Positions 41,476-52,854 are shown, numbered from the stretch's first letter. The stretch is 64,000 nt of DNA from Dromiciops gliroides (GCF_019393635.1 NC_057864.1:445850822-445914821); one strand, 5' to 3'. Numbers and translations: made by a program. The notes: generated by a model from the letters alone, not told the origin.

Positions 41476-41626
41476 CAAGCCATGAATTGATGTTGCCTTT
41501 TCCTTGTAATCAGGGACACTTTGTGAGACAATCTGTGACAGTGATACAAAGACCACCTAACCCTAAATTTCACTTGGAATCTCAATAACACAATGCAAAC
41601 TGACCTAGATGGTAAGATAAGGCACA

Positions 41627-41632
41627 TTTATT
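41627..41632 (-). terminator. TRIM45: TRIM45 poly(A) signal AATAAA
   Basis: A minus-strand AATAAA lies about 100 bases after the TRIM45 stop and is the first canonical hexamer downstream. It implies a very short 3' UTR. Confidence 0.65.
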
Positions 41633-41729
41633 TTAGTGGTTTCTTCAGAATTAACTGGCAGCTCTTCCACAAGGCCTAGGGCTTCCTGGTAACTGACATG
41701 CAAACTCGGCCTTTTCATCATCAGAAAGC

Positions 41730-41881
41730 TCAGAGTGCCACCGTCCTGACCAGACTCCTCTGGGAACACCCCTTTTCCACGTTCCGTGAGCAGTCTGACT
41801 TCTCCTCTGTCCCCCCACAGCATGACCAATGACGACGGCCTGGGTGACCTTTGTGTCCATGTCCACAACCTTGGTACCCAC
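41730..41881 (-). CDS. TRIM45: TRIM45 exon 6 (terminal coding exon)
   Basis: Encodes GYQGCGHGHKGHPGRRHWSC then CGGTEEKSDCSRNVEKGCSQ and RSLVRTVAL, then TGA (41730-41732). It parallels the human GYLGCGHGHKGHPGHPHWSC block and RTVAL end. This frame differs from the two longer open frames overlapping it on the same strand. The acceptor is a CAGCAG pair (see findings). The proximal choice would add one Ala. Confidence 0.95.
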
Positions 41882-44800
41882 CTGCTGGTCACAAACAAGA
41901 AAGCAAGAATTAGACTGAACTCTTAAAAACTCCAGTGGCGATGAGGCTTATTACCAAGGGCAAGCATTCGGTCCGTGTTTTCTATCCACTTCTGCGTTCC
42001 TGTTTTTCCATGATAGAATGTGAGATCTTCAAGGGCAGGGACTGTTTCATTTCCTCTATTTCCAGTGCTTAGCCTTGCACACAGCGATGCTTAATGCAAA
42101 CTTCTTGTTAACTGATCAGCAGAAGCCTTGGTGTGGTAGAAGGGAGACCAAGCATCAGCCTTCAGAAGGCAAGCCCTGGAAAGTAACTCTTGACAGAGCC
42201 AGCTTTGGCCACTCCGTGGCATTAAATTCCTTAACTACATGGGAGATACTATTAACAACAATCAGTGGCTGAAGCACTTAGAGGTTATTATCACAGTGCT
42301 TTATCAACACTGTCACCTGATCTTCACAACAGGTTAATATCAGTCAACCCACAACCACATTAACCAGAACTTTTATCCTAAATAAGTTGGTAGATGAGTG
42401 AAAGGTAATATGGTTTGTTTTGTGGGAAGACAGGGTTAAGAGGCTTTCCCAGGATCATATAGCTGGTAAGTGTCTGAAGCTGGGTTTGAACTCAGGTCCT
42501 GATGCCCCAGATAAGGTACTATGAATTATTATTTTAATCATATCATTTAGTCATGAATTATTATTATTTAATAAGCACATAGCCAGGAGTGTAAAGCAGC
42601 TAGGAGAGGCATTAGAGATAGCTGTCACCTCAGAGCCTTTCTAGTCATTTTACAGAAGAATAATCTGAGGCCCAGGGAGAGTTACTTGTTCAAGGTTAGG
42701 GGCAGCTAGGTGGCGCAGTGGATAAAGCACTGGCCCTGGATTCAGGAGGACCTGAGTTCAAATCCGGCTTCAGACACTTAACACTTACTACCTGTGTGAC
42801 CCTGAGCAAGTCACTTAACCCCAACTGCCCTGCAAAAACCAAAACAAAACAAAAACAAAGATCACAGGGATAATAAGAATCAGAGGACCAGAACCCAGGT
42901 TCTCTGACTGCAGAACCAGCACTTTTCCCCTTGTACCAAGCTGAATGAAGCCTGGTTGAAAGGAAAAGTGGAGAGGGTGTAGAGGGATGAGTGGGTGCAG
43001 GAGAGGGATGGACATTAGGCAATCTACTTTCTGGTCTGCACTGTGCCAAAGAAATCAATGAACAACCTTGACCCCACACGTCTCCCTTCCACGTGCAGAA
43101 CCAGAAGAGGCCTAGCTGAATTGTTTTTCAGGGTGTAAGAGGAATTGGTGGTTTTCTCTGCCATGGCTCAGCCCTCCAGGGTCCACACCAAAGTCAGGAT
43201 CAGCTGCCTCATAGCCTAACTGCCAAGTTCTCAAACCTGCAGCCTGATAGTCCTTTAGCCTGATGTGCACAAGGCCGCCTTCCAGGCCTACGACTGTGTT
43301 GGCCAAACCCAAGGGCTGAGGGAGGAGAGAAGGGCAGCACAGGTCCTGCCACATGTGCTCGGACGCTTGGGTCCTCACCTGCCATGGTTCCTCCACAGGC
43401 ACAGCGGGCGCTCTTCTGGCCCCCACTGGAACAGAAGGAGCAGCAATGAAAAACACCCTGATGCTGGCGGAGCTTTCTCCTCACAGTCATTGTGTACGGT
43501 GAGCCCTACAAAACCACAAACCAGGCAGAACAGAGGGTGGCCCGTAAGCAAGTATTCACTCAGCTCTTAATAGCTCCAGACACTGGAAGAAGCGAGGAGG
43601 ATCACTGTCGTGAGCTGCTTACAATCTAGTCCAGGAGGTAAAAGCTGTTCTACTAAACAATAAAAGCCTCTGTATATATGTGTGCTCATGCTAAGGGAGG
43701 TGCAGGACCTTTTCCCACCTCTCACCACAGACCCTCAGGGCTCTGTTCCAGGCAGCTGAACTCCAGACACTCTCCCTGTGAATCACAGTGATCTCCAGTG
43801 CCTCTTCTAGCTGCTTTTATTCCTGGCTAGATCGTGATTAAATAATATGATTAAAATAGTAATTCATAATAACTAATTTGAGGTAGCTGAGTGGCACAGT
43901 GTTCTTAGATGTCATGGGGGGAAAAACTGGACAACTTCCATCTCGGCATCTGTGTCTGTGATAGAACATGTCTGGCCCCAAACCAATAAGAAGGAGCTAT
44001 ACAAATACAAGGTGGACAAAGTGGGATGGGCACAACCCCCCCTGAACCTTCCAGTAAGGTCAGAAGGCCTTAATGGTTGGGGAACGAGGACAGAGATTAT
44101 TTCTTTAATGTGCTTATTGGTAGATTGTTTCCCACAATTATGGACATCTTGGTGCATGATATTCTGATGGAGAAAGAATGAACTAAATGAAGAGACAGGA
44201 TGAGTGCAGGAACCTCTTGTGATCAACTACATCACCCGGTTCTCCAAAACACATCCTTTTTCCCCATGGAGGTCATCCCCCTTCAAGCACCTCAAAGGCA
44301 GCGAACGAAGGAAGGAAGAGGTCTGCTTATGATGGGGAAAGGACCACCCTGGGGGGGGGGGGCTGTGAGGGTGAAGGTGATCAGGTCAGCATAAGCACCA
44401 GTGGCCATCTCACCTGGACGTGCTGCCCTCTGACACAGACGCACACAGTGTAGGGGCCGGATTCCTCAGGGATAAAGGAAATAGCGTAAGTCCCATTGTT
44501 GTTGTCCTGAACCATCGTCTTAAGAACACTGAATGGGGACGAGAGTTTAAGAAAGACTCATTCATACACACCTGAGCATCTGTCATAGGAAGCGATTACA
44601 CTTGGGTCTCTACAAAGGCCAAGGGAATCACTCCATGAGCCCTTCTTGTTGTCAGGGACCCGAGGAAGCTCCCTGGACAGCCACCCCTTCTTCCAGTTAA
44701 TTCCACACCTGAACAAGTACAGACTCTACAGCTGCAAGAGACCTCAGCGGCCATCTACACCATACAGCACAATATGGTGGAAGAACATGTTCTTAAGTCA

Positions 44801-47800
44801 GATCCTGGACCTGTGTTCAAATCTCACCTCCCAGTAACTCAGTAACCTTGTGCACATTATCTCTTCCTGGTCCTTGATTTCCTCATCTGTAAAAGAGAGG
44901 GGTTTGGATTGGATGGCCTCTGCAGCCATCCGCCTCCAAAGCTTTCGTTCTGGTTCAACTCCCTCATTTTACAGAGGAGTAATGGGTCCAGGTGAGGGAC
45001 TTGCCTAGGCCACATAGTGTCAGAGGCAGAAGCTGAACCCAGGTCCATTAAGTCCATGGCAAGTACTCTCTGATATACTGTGGTGCCTCAGGGGAGTTGA
45101 TTATTTCTGAGATCCCTTTCATCTCCCAAACCATTGCTATGATTTGAATCCCAATTTCATCCTATTCTTCCTATTAGAATTTTCTTCCCTTTCGTTCCAT
45201 CCTCTCCTGGAACATGAACAATGTCCTCTCAACATTACTATGGATCAAAGCAGATCTGGGTTCTAAGGATGTCAGTGCACCTCAGTCCAGCACAGATTCA
45301 ACTTTTTTAAAAAGTCTAGAAACATACGGATCTTGGAGAGTGAGTGCCCCAAGAGAGCAAATGGTGTATGTCTGACTATAACAGATAAAGAATGACCTGC
45401 TCTCACTCCCAGCCAGACGAGGGAAAGGCGTAACCCATGGGAATCATGGCTTTTAAGTAGAATTTTCAGAGCACCCTGGAGGGGGCAGCTTTGTCTCTGT
45501 GACGATGGTCCCTGCACCTATATCCCCAAAAGCTAGTCTGGCGTTTTCACTTGTAGGTGTGTTAACCATGAGACTTAGCTGTTGGATACCAACCAGTCCT
45601 TCTTATTTCTGTGAATGACGCTCACTCGGACGTGCTCTCCTCCTCTGCCCATGTGCTCCCCCAAAATATCTCTGCAGAGCAGGGTGAAGGTGACTTTCTG
45701 CTTCTCCCAAGCTTTATGGAGGTCTGCAGAAGTAAGCATTCAGTAAATAATGACTGCAAGAGAACAAGTTTAAAGGACTCAAAGGATTCAGCAGCTTATT
45801 CCACAGCCTTTAGAGAAACAAACAAACACCATTTCCCTTTGTCTCAACCTGCTCCACAGACATTCTTTCTACCTTGTCCCTGAGTGACTGAAGGAGTGCC
45901 CCCTAACTGTGAGTCACTTGTCATGCAGCAGCTGTTTTTAGGCCACACCTCATCAAGCCCATCCCCAAGACTGAACCTGAGATTCAGGCAATGAGAATCT
46001 CCAGGCATTTTCTAAAAAGACTGGTCACCTGGCAACCCCAGAGGAACCCTGAACCCGAGCCATATCCAGAGTCAGAAAATGGACCTTCAGGGCAATTGTG
46101 AACTTCCTGAGCCAGCTCCAGTTCCAATGCAAACTCATGTAGCCCCAGGACCACCCAGAAGCCTAAAGGTAGTCTTAAAACCCACAACTGCCAATTGCAA
46201 AATGGACCAGACCACTCAGCATTTGGGTTTGGTCCCTGCTGTCCTTTTATGGGATCATCAGTAAAAGTAGAGAGCTACAAGGGATCCCCTAAAAAGATCA
46301 CTTATTGTAGCACTTCAATAGCAGAAGAAATTGAAACCAGAAAAGTCAAATGACCAGCCCACCCCAAATGAATGTGCTTCCCTTCAGGAAGGGCTAAAGT
46401 ATAAGAGGAACAGAAGAATTAAGAAAATCCTCCTTTCTAGCCCAGTGATACTCTGTTGCCCCCAAGGTTCCTGTTTCTAAAACATTGTTCAGTCTCTGCC
46501 TTCTGACTCCTTATCCTTAATCATCATCATTCTTTTTTTTTTTTCCAGGACAATGAAGGTTAAGTGACTTGCCCAGGGTTACACAGCTAGTTAACTGTCA
46601 AGTGTCAAATGTTTGAGGCCGGATTTGAACTTAGGTCTTCCTGAATCTAGGCCTGGTGCTTTATCCACTGCACTACCTAGCTGCCCCCACCTCATGACCT
46701 TTTAAAGAAGGTCCATAAAACATCTCCCTCCGACTCCCATGATAACTAGATAAGAAGGATGTAGGTGTCCAATTTCTCAAACGGTTTCCTCTCTCAGCCT
46801 CAGGAAACTGACCAAAAGGGAAAGGCGCTCAAGGTGAGTGCTGGGCTATAAACTGATCTGGCAAGAGTCCGTCCCCAAAGCCATCTAGAGATCAACAAGA
46901 AAGGCTTTCCTACCTTCCCCTTGGAGAATGCACTTGGCAGGATCAACCCCTTTGGTGAGAATGGCCCCAAACACTTCGTAGCCACCATACTGGCCAGCCT
47001 TCTCCTGAGGGGAGAAGCAGATGCCATCGTCCACCCCGGGGCCAATGCTGTAGTCCGTCTTCTGGAGCTTCTTCAGCCGGCTCATCACGACCCCCTTGGT
47101 GACGAGGATCTCCACGTCGGAGCCATTACTCAGCAAGTGTTCCGTGAACTCGACCCCAGTCCGCAGGTCCGCCAGCAGCTGCTCCACCTGGAGCTTCTGG
47201 AGGTGCAGGGAGTTCTCCTTCTGGATCCGGAGGTCTTCCAGTTGCTTCAGCAGCTGATCCCGGTGTTCTCTGATAGCGGTGATGTATCCATCACAAAACT
47301 CCCGGACGTCAGCGGAGAGGGCATCCATGCGGCTCCGGAGGGCATGGCCTATGCCTTCGATCTGGGCCAGGGCTCTCTCCAAGGTGCCCACGTGGGGCTG
47401 GGTGCTATGGAGGAGCTCCCGCATGGAATTCCCATGCTTGTGGATAACGTTGCTGATCAATTCATAGGCATGCTCCCGATGGGCACCCAGCACACAGTCC
47501 CGGCACACTGGCTGATCACACTGCTCACAGAACAGGTTCAGCTCTTCAGCAGGGTGGGCAGAACACAGAATTGGCCTCCCGATCTGGCTGTAGCCTTTCA
47601 GGTCCTTCATGGGCACCACTGAGTGGGAAGCAGTTTTTTTTTGCCGCCTGGGTTAAACAAACAGGGACAAGATGAGATGGAGATTATGACTCGGCAAAAT
47701 CAGCGGTGGCTATGAGCTTTAAGGGGCTATGGGTTCTAAGCCCACTTCTGCATTTCTTTGGGTCGAATTAATGTTTCTGATTCTGCAAAAAAAAAAAAAA

Positions 47801-50407
47801 AATGAAATCACTGTACTGACTGACTTGTGGTCAGAGATAAATGTGGAGGAGCAGCAAAGAAAGAATGTGAGGTAGTGTCCGAAACGGATGACTATACAAA
47901 GTGTCCCAGAAATGGTAACCATGGAATCTCAGAGATGGAAGGGATCTGGGAAGCTGTCTAGTCCAATCAGTGGCAGATTAGGAACCCCAGCTACACTATG
48001 GCCATGAGTGGTCATCCGTCCTTGGTTTGAAAATCTAACATAAGTGGAGCCCATTACCTTCCCAGAGGCCTGTTCCACTCTTGGATAACTGAGTAGGAAT
48101 TCTTCTCCATTATGCTTAGATATGTCTCTTTGTCACTACTATTGATCACAAGCCACTGACAATGACTCCATAGCACAGCCCACACACAAGTTCTTCTTTA
48201 GGCCGGCCCATGGTTATCTTAGCCTGCTAAAATCTAGGCAATTTCCGTTCTAGATCTGACCCCCAATCTCAGAGCATCTGACAAAAAAGCCAGCTCAAGG
48301 CACAAGGGGAAGTAAATTCCAAAGGGCCACAGCAGATTATAAAGGGGGTTATACCCCACTACTTACGGCTGCACAGACTGAAAGGAGAGCCTGCAGGAGG
48401 ATTTGCCCTTTGGCAAACAGGAGAGGAGCTCTCAAGTGAAACTCTACACTAGGAGATGGAAAATCTGCTAAGTGACTCAGCAGTGACCCTTCAAGGGAAC
48501 TGAATTATAGAGTAGCTTGTGCTGAATAAATGCAGCTAAAGTGCAAGTAAAAGGTTTGGGAGGGCATTTTCTCCTGGTAGCAGCTCCTTCCCCAAAGCAG
48601 CTGGTGAAGGCTTCCCTGTTCCAGTCCTTGCTGCTGGCTGGCTGGCTCCTGACTCAGAGGGCTCTCCTACTAGCAAACACTTAGAATGGACACCAGAAGA
48701 ATACTACAAGAGTACCAAACACTCAATGGGGCATGTGACCTAAGCTGCCTTCAACTTGCCCGTTAGTCACCTTTAGTATCAGAGGAAGGTCCACATCAGT
48801 GACCAATCTTAAATGAACAGAACCATAAGGTTTACCAGCAACTAGGAATTCACTCAAAGTAACAAAATAAGGCTGATCCTGTGCTAGAATGGGGAGAGTC
48901 ACCTAGGAGGGACCTACTGTCAGCTGTCTGTTTCATCTCACAACTACAGATTAAAATGACAAGAAGAAATACTATCCCTCAGATGGCCCTACTAGGAAAA
49001 AAATCAAGGTTGTTGTAAGTCATAGGACACTACGGGCATCTAGGTGGCGTGCAGGGAGAGTACCAGGACCAGAGTCAGGTAGACCTGACTCCAAAGTTGG
49101 TCTTAGACACTGTATGACCCTGAGCCAGTCACTTCACCCTGTTTGCCTCAGTATCATCTGTCAAATGAGCTGGAGAAGGAAATGGCAAACCACTCCACTA
49201 TCTCTGCCAAGAAAACCCCAAATGGGGTCATGAAGAGCTGGATATGACTCAACAACAGCAACATGGGGGGTGAGGTGTCCTTGGGGGGCACAGAAATATC
49301 TAGGACTTGGTTTGCCCACCAAATTCCAAGACATCCAAAAGCAAGACAATGCCCTGCTGCCAGCACACACTGGCCTAACTCACCAAGAAGCTGTGGAAAG
49401 AAACACCAAGAGAACAGTCAAACCAACCCTTCCTTCCACTGCCTGGTACAAGCTAGGATAAATACTGAAAAGCCATCTAGGTTGTACTGTGAGCATAATG
49501 GAACATTAAAAGCTGTGTTCTGGTCCCAGGCCTACTACTTACTACCTGTGTGGTCTTAGGCAAATCATTTTTCCCTTTGTAGGTTTGTTTCCTCAATCTA
49601 CAAAATGGCAAATTCTTTGACAGGGATTTTTTCTTTTTTGTCTGGCACAGTGTCTTCTTGTAGTTGGCATTTAATCACTGACTTGAACTGGGGTCCCTCC
49701 TAGTTGTTAATGATCACTGACTTGAATTGGGGTCCCTCCTAGTTGTTAATGATCACTGACTTGAATTGGAGTCCCTCCTAGTTCAGCAGAAGGCACAAGA
49801 GAGTGGAGCATTTATTTCAACTCTAGTAGAGAAAGTTCTCTCCACAGTGAATTTCTATGCCAGTTTTCTGTACCCTCCACTTAGCCCCACAAATAGGGCA
49901 ACCCCTTCTTTACCTATGAGCCTGGCTGCAGAACTGGCAGAGATTCACCTTGCAGGTGAGACATCGACTATCGACTTCCCTGTCACTGCACAGATCACAC
50001 ACCACGCCTGGGGTGTCCTCTTGCAGGTTTTGTAGCAGCACCTCATTTATGGCCAGGTGGTCCACGGTTAGGGCCTTCACTCCTCCGGGAGGCAGATGGA
50101 CCTCCGTATCACAGACTGGGCAGAGGATGCTAAGCTGGGGCTCCAGCTGCTGGGGCTGCTTATCCCAGAGCCACGCGCCCTCCGAGGTCGTTTCTGAGTG
50201 TGGGGATCTCAATATCAGTACGGAGAAGGGCTCCAACTGTTCTAGGCAGGCCGTGCAAAACGTGTGCAAGCATGGCAAGATCCTGGGGACTTTAAAGAGC
50301 TCCATGCACATTGGACAGCGAGTCTTGCCTAGGCCTCCAAGGGCAGCGGGGCTAATGTTGCGCAGCCCAGCCCCTTGGGGCTCCTGCTCCGCCTCCTTGT
50401 CTGACAT
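41730..50407 (-). CDS. TRIM45: TRIM45, RING/B-box/coiled-coil/filamin tripartite-motif protein, complete, 6 exons
   Basis: TRIM45 is a RING-type E3 ubiquitin ligase of the filamin-repeat TRIM class, reported to damp MAPK-driven transcription and to act on p53 in glial cells. Six exons sum to 1752 coding bases (583 codons plus TGA; human 580 from memory), all in phase. Order: RING (CPMC to CPVC, about residues 31-100), B-box 1 (CDLCSDREV), B-box 2 (CSAHPAEELNLFCEQCD), a coiled coil in exon 2, a filamin/ABP280 repeat in exons 2-5 and a Cys/His/Gly-rich tail ending RTVAL. The ATG at 50407 is the first in frame after an upstream in-frame TGA (50516-50518), which supports this start. The gene converges on TTF2, with 3.9 kb between stop codons. 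The upstream flank is a CpG-rich promoter. Confidence 0.97.
41985..42110 (+). mobile_element. L2 3' tail
   Basis: gatcttcaagggcagggact and cagtgcttagccttgcacac, sense L2 tail in TRIM45 intron 5. Confidence 0.6.
42699..42858 (+). mobile_element. WSINE-type SINE
   Basis: Sense copy starting ggggcagctaggtggcgcag with an A-rich tail, in TRIM45 intron 5 and antisense to the gene. Confidence 0.93.
42860..43378. other. TRIM45 intron 5, rest
   Basis: No repeat recognised with confidence. Minus-strand open frames that cross 43379 are read-through of exon 5 and not coding. Confidence 0.5.
43379..43505 (-). CDS. TRIM45: TRIM45 exon 5 (end of filamin repeat, Cys-rich start)
   Basis: Acceptor ttttgtag, donor gtgagg. 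It encodes GSPYTMTVRRKLRQHQGVFH then CCSFCSSGGQKSARCACGGT and MA. Phase 0 in and phase 1 out. Open frames running past 43379 into the intron are not coding. Confidence 0.95.
43506..44413. other. TRIM45 intron 4
   Basis: A short G-run at 44351-44361 and a SINE-like scrap (ggtagctgagtggcacagtg) at 43881. 43914-44190 may be an unrecognised repeat. No gene. Confidence 0.4.
44414..44528 (-). CDS. TRIM45: TRIM45 exon 4 (filamin repeat, second part)
   Basis: Acceptor ccattcag, donor gtgaga. It encodes VLKTMVQDNNNGTYAISFIP then ESGPYTVCVCVRGQHVQ, with the DNxxGTY and GxYTV strands typical of filamin repeats. Phase 2 in and phase 0 out. Confidence 0.95.
44529..45593. other. TRIM45 intron 3
   Basis: Contains antisense-type MIR text at about 44720-45090 (cattttacagaggagtaatg). 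The rest is unrecognised. Confidence 0.5.
45594..45723 (-). CDS. TRIM45: TRIM45 exon 3 (filamin repeat, first part)
   Basis: Acceptor cttctgcag. It encodes DLHKAWEKQKVTFTLLCRDI then GRGGEHVRVSVIHRNKKD, matching the human DLHRAREKQ and FTLLCKDA blocks. To stay in frame it must use a weak-looking donor, gttggt (exon ends at 45594, phase 2). Confidence 0.93.
46531..46687 (-). mobile_element. WSINE-type SINE in TRIM45 intron 2
   Basis: T-rich tail, ggttaagtgacttgcccagg, ending cctagctgccccc. It is sense to TRIM45. The flanks 45724-46530 show nothing recognised. Confidence 0.9.
46914..47647 (-). CDS. TRIM45: TRIM45 exon 2 (B-box 2 and coiled coil)
   Basis: Acceptor gtttaacccag; begins RRQKKTASHSVVPMKDLKGY in agreement with the human HRRQKKT junction. 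It holds B-box 2 (ILCSAHPAEELNLFCEQCDQ), a long heptad-rich helix (for example LLKQLEDLRIQKENSLHLQK) and the start of the filamin region. Donor gtagga after LQGE, phase 1. A long frame on the opposite strand is a shadow of this exon. Confidence 0.97.
47925..48130. mobile_element. CR1/L3-type fragment
   Basis: gagatggaagggatctggga, agtccaatcagtggcagatt and ggcctgttccactcttggat are CR1/L3 3' text. 48130-49030 of TRIM45 intron 1 is otherwise unrecognised. Confidence 0.55.
49028..49262 (+). mobile_element. Mar1-like SINE, degraded
   Basis: Starts cgggcatctaggtggcgtgc and runs to ggtcatgaagagctggatat then gactcaacaacagcaaca. Confidence 0.8.
49674..49783. repeat. 39-bp tandem repeat, about 2.8 copies
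   Basis: Unit gatcactgacttgaattggg then gtccctcctagttgttaat. The tcactg anchor recurs at 49675, 49714 and 49753. It lies about 130 bases from the exon 1 donor of TRIM45. Confidence 0.95.
49914..50407 (-). CDS. TRIM45: TRIM45 exon 1 (RING and B-box 1)
   Basis: Starts MSDKEAEQEPQGAGLRNISP. RING cysteines and histidine are visible in CPMCMELFKVPRILPCLHTF, CTACLEQLEPF and LCPVCDTEV, and B-box 1 in CDLCSDREVDSRCLTC. It ends in ...CATAG|gtaaag at phase 2. The first residues differ from human, as is usual before the RING. A 39-bp tandem repeat lies just beyond the donor in intron 1. Confidence 0.96.
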
Positions 50408-50619
50408 TTCCCCGAGGTTTTTCCAGAGCGTGTCGACGATGAAGCAGCAGGGGGTTAGGACCGCTCCAATAGGGGAAAAGTCAAAGGTCGGCCAGAGATC
50501 ACTGGTACATGCCTTTCAAGTCGGAAATCTGACAGACAGACAGACAAAAAGAGAAGGTGGGAACACCTGGCAGTGATGTCACCTGCATGCAATTCACCAA
50601 TCTGACTATTACCCAATTG

Positions 50620-51260
50620 ACCCGGGACTGCCCTCTCCCAACCCCACCCCTTCCACTGGGCTTAAATTCTACCTACAAAGTCCCGGGACAGTGCTGGACT
50701 CATTATTTCTCTGGGCCCCCTCCCCAAGCAGCTGCCACCCAAAGACCCAACCTCCACGTGGTCCTCCTGAACGCACCCGCCCTTCTCCCCACCAGTACGT
50801 GCCACCTTCCAACTCCCTCTCCCCGCCCCCCATTCCCTGTCACGAGCCGACCTCTAGCGCACGCCCCGCCCCCCAGGCCAGAGCCCCGCCCCCTTCCCAC
50901 GGTCTCTTAAGGTTCCCTCAACTACGTGGCCCGCGCTCGACGCTTGTACCCCAAAGCTCAGTTTGCTCAGTCTCCTACTCCGCCCTCTTTCTCTCCAGCC
51001 ACCCCAGAACGCCAAGGCCACCCCCCTCCCCCCCGCCCCGCCCCGCCCCGCCCCGCTGCCCCCTCCTCCTCAGGTGAGATCCAATCACCACCTTGGGAAG
51101 GCGTCCCTTGCCGCACGCACCCCGCCACGCCTCCATCCAGAGTGACACTGAACCTTACCGATCCCCATTGGATCAGTCCAGTCTTCGCCAATCACGTAAC
51201 GGAGAGGGCGGCACTAAAGTGGAGGAAGTAGTTGAGTGGGCCGCCGGAGGAAGGTTTTAC
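50620..51260 (-). promoter_or_regulatory. TRIM45: TRIM45 CpG-rich promoter region
   Basis: This is the only strongly GC- and CpG-rich block of the window and sits immediately upstream of TRIM45 exon 1. It holds five tandem CCCCG units (51031-51055; GC-box-like and able to form G-quadruplexes on the minus strand), CCAAT boxes at 51165-51171 and 51188-51192, and no clear TATA box. This fits a housekeeping-type start region. The exact transcription start is not visible. Confidence 0.75.
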
Positions 51261-51480
51261 TGAGGGATAGTGGGACGGTACAGGTTAGAGGTGAGGCGGG
51301 AGTGACCCTTTTAGAGGAAACTATCTCCTATAACTCTGAGGGAACCAGGGAGGTCTCTGGATATCTTTAAACAAAAAACAAAAACCTTGGGGAAGATAGG
51401 AATAGAAATAGGAAGTGCCGCCTCGACTCTCCATTGGTTATTGGTGATGTCAGTTAAATTCTGTCATCTCTGGAGTCCCG

Positions 51481-51502
51481 AGGGATTCTGGGAGATATAG
51501 TT
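51481..51502 (-). promoter_or_regulatory. ZNF143/SBS-like element
   Basis: The minus strand reads AACTATATCTCCCAGAATCC, close to the ACTAYAnnTCCCAGnATGC type site bound by ZNF143. Two inverted CCAAT boxes lie just before it (51431-51444). It sits about 0.2-0.4 kb beyond the CpG block, a usual distance for such elements. Confidence 0.45.
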
Positions 51503-52659
51503 TTCTCTCGGCCAAAGTATATTCCCTTCTCCCAGGAAAGTACTCTGAGAAAAATGGAAACTTTCCCATCTTGTGCTTATCTAAAACCCAGGTGTTGTCA
51601 CCCCGAAGCTGATGCTCTTCTTTTTCCTCCCACATTCTTTCTGGCGATACGACCCCGCTACCCAGGCCCAGAGGAGCCAGAGTACTGGAGGGTGGGGTCC
51701 TCTCCCACCGCCCATGGGGGTCTTTCTTGGTTGATTCTGCAGGTTTTGGGGCCCTGTTCCCCTAGACTTCTTACCCTCACTCTTCCCATGGCCTTCCCAT
51801 CCAGAACGCCCCGATTCTCTGGAAGGGGAGGAGGCCAACAACCTGGCACTCATTTGGGACCCTTGAGTTCTAGGGTCGCTTTGCCCCTAAATCTTGGTTT
51901 GACCTTGGGCAAGTCATCTAACGTCCATGGAGCTCATTTTTTCCTCATTTTTAAAATTAGCGGGCTGAACCATGTGGACCCTTAAGGTACTTTCCAGCTC
52001 TGACCTTCTGTGATTTCATAATTCCATGCCACCATCACTATATAGCCCATCCCGAGTTTTGTGACTCAACAGGTATTCACTGAGGACCCGCTATGGGCGG
52101 TGTGAAAGGGAAGCAGGAAATAGAAAAGAAGTGTAAGACGAGAATTCCTTTGTCCAATGAGATATTTAGTGGGGGAGACGTGTGTGATAATAATTATTGA
52201 GTACCACCTATCTGCAAGGCATTGATGAGAGGATAAAAGAGTGAACACTCAGTCTACTTCAGCCCTGCCTTTGACTTTGTCATCAGCACTTTTCTCTATT
52301 TCCTGCTGTGCTGCCCTGATATCTTCTAAATCTGATCTTCACCTTCATCTCAATTTCTGGTCCCTTTACTCTTTTCCCTATTTCCACAATCCCTCAACTC
52401 GCTTCTGACTTTGCTTTTCTATTTAGTTTGCACTGGAGTCGTTCACCGCAAGATGCCCTAAAGTCCCTTCTTCTGACTTTTTACTGGGCTTGCCCTTGGA
52501 ATCATTGGGTTACCCCTTTTGTTTGCAGACTCTAAAAATGGACATTTCTGATTTGCTGAAAAAATTATAAAACCACGCTGACTGGGTCTACAGCAGTTTT
52601 GTGTTTTCATACTTCAAAGAGGTGCTGGTTGCTACTTGACAATTCTTTTTATTTCTTAT

Positions 52660-52667
52660 TGTTTTTC

Positions 52668-52699
<32 letters not shown>

Positions 52700-52837
52700 G
52701 CGGGGCAATGGGGTTAAGTGACTTGCCCAGGGTCACACAGCTAGCAAGTGTCAAGTGTCTGAGGCCGGATCTGAACTCAGGTACTCCCGAATCCAGGGCC
52801 AGTGCTTTATCCACTGCGCCACCTAGCCGCCCCCCCC
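52660..52837 (-). mobile_element. WSINE-type SINE
   Basis: Antisense copy flanked by cttattgtttttc on both sides. The stretch from 51503 to here is unique sequence with no recognised gene. Confidence 0.93.
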
Positions 52838-52854
52838 TTATTGTTTTTCAGTAG

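Noticed and set aside
41605-41898. Two long minus-strand frames over TRIM45 exon 6
   Set aside because: They are in the wrong frames; the frame giving GHGHKGHPG and ending RTVAL matches TRIM45.
46921-47622. 233-codon open frame on the plus strand
   Set aside because: It is antisense to TRIM45 exon 2, whose B-box and coiled-coil sequence on the minus strand is unmistakable.
49674-49783. Tandem units as a possible CRISPR-like array
   Set aside because: Units abut without spacers, and the genome is mammalian; this is a minisatellite.
49950-50576. 208-codon open frame on the plus strand
   Set aside because: It is antisense to the TRIM45 RING exon and the 5' UTR.
50557-51231. Overlapping Pro-rich open frames at the TRIM45 promoter
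   Set aside because: These are explained by the GC-rich, stop-poor composition of the CpG block; no conserved protein sequence.
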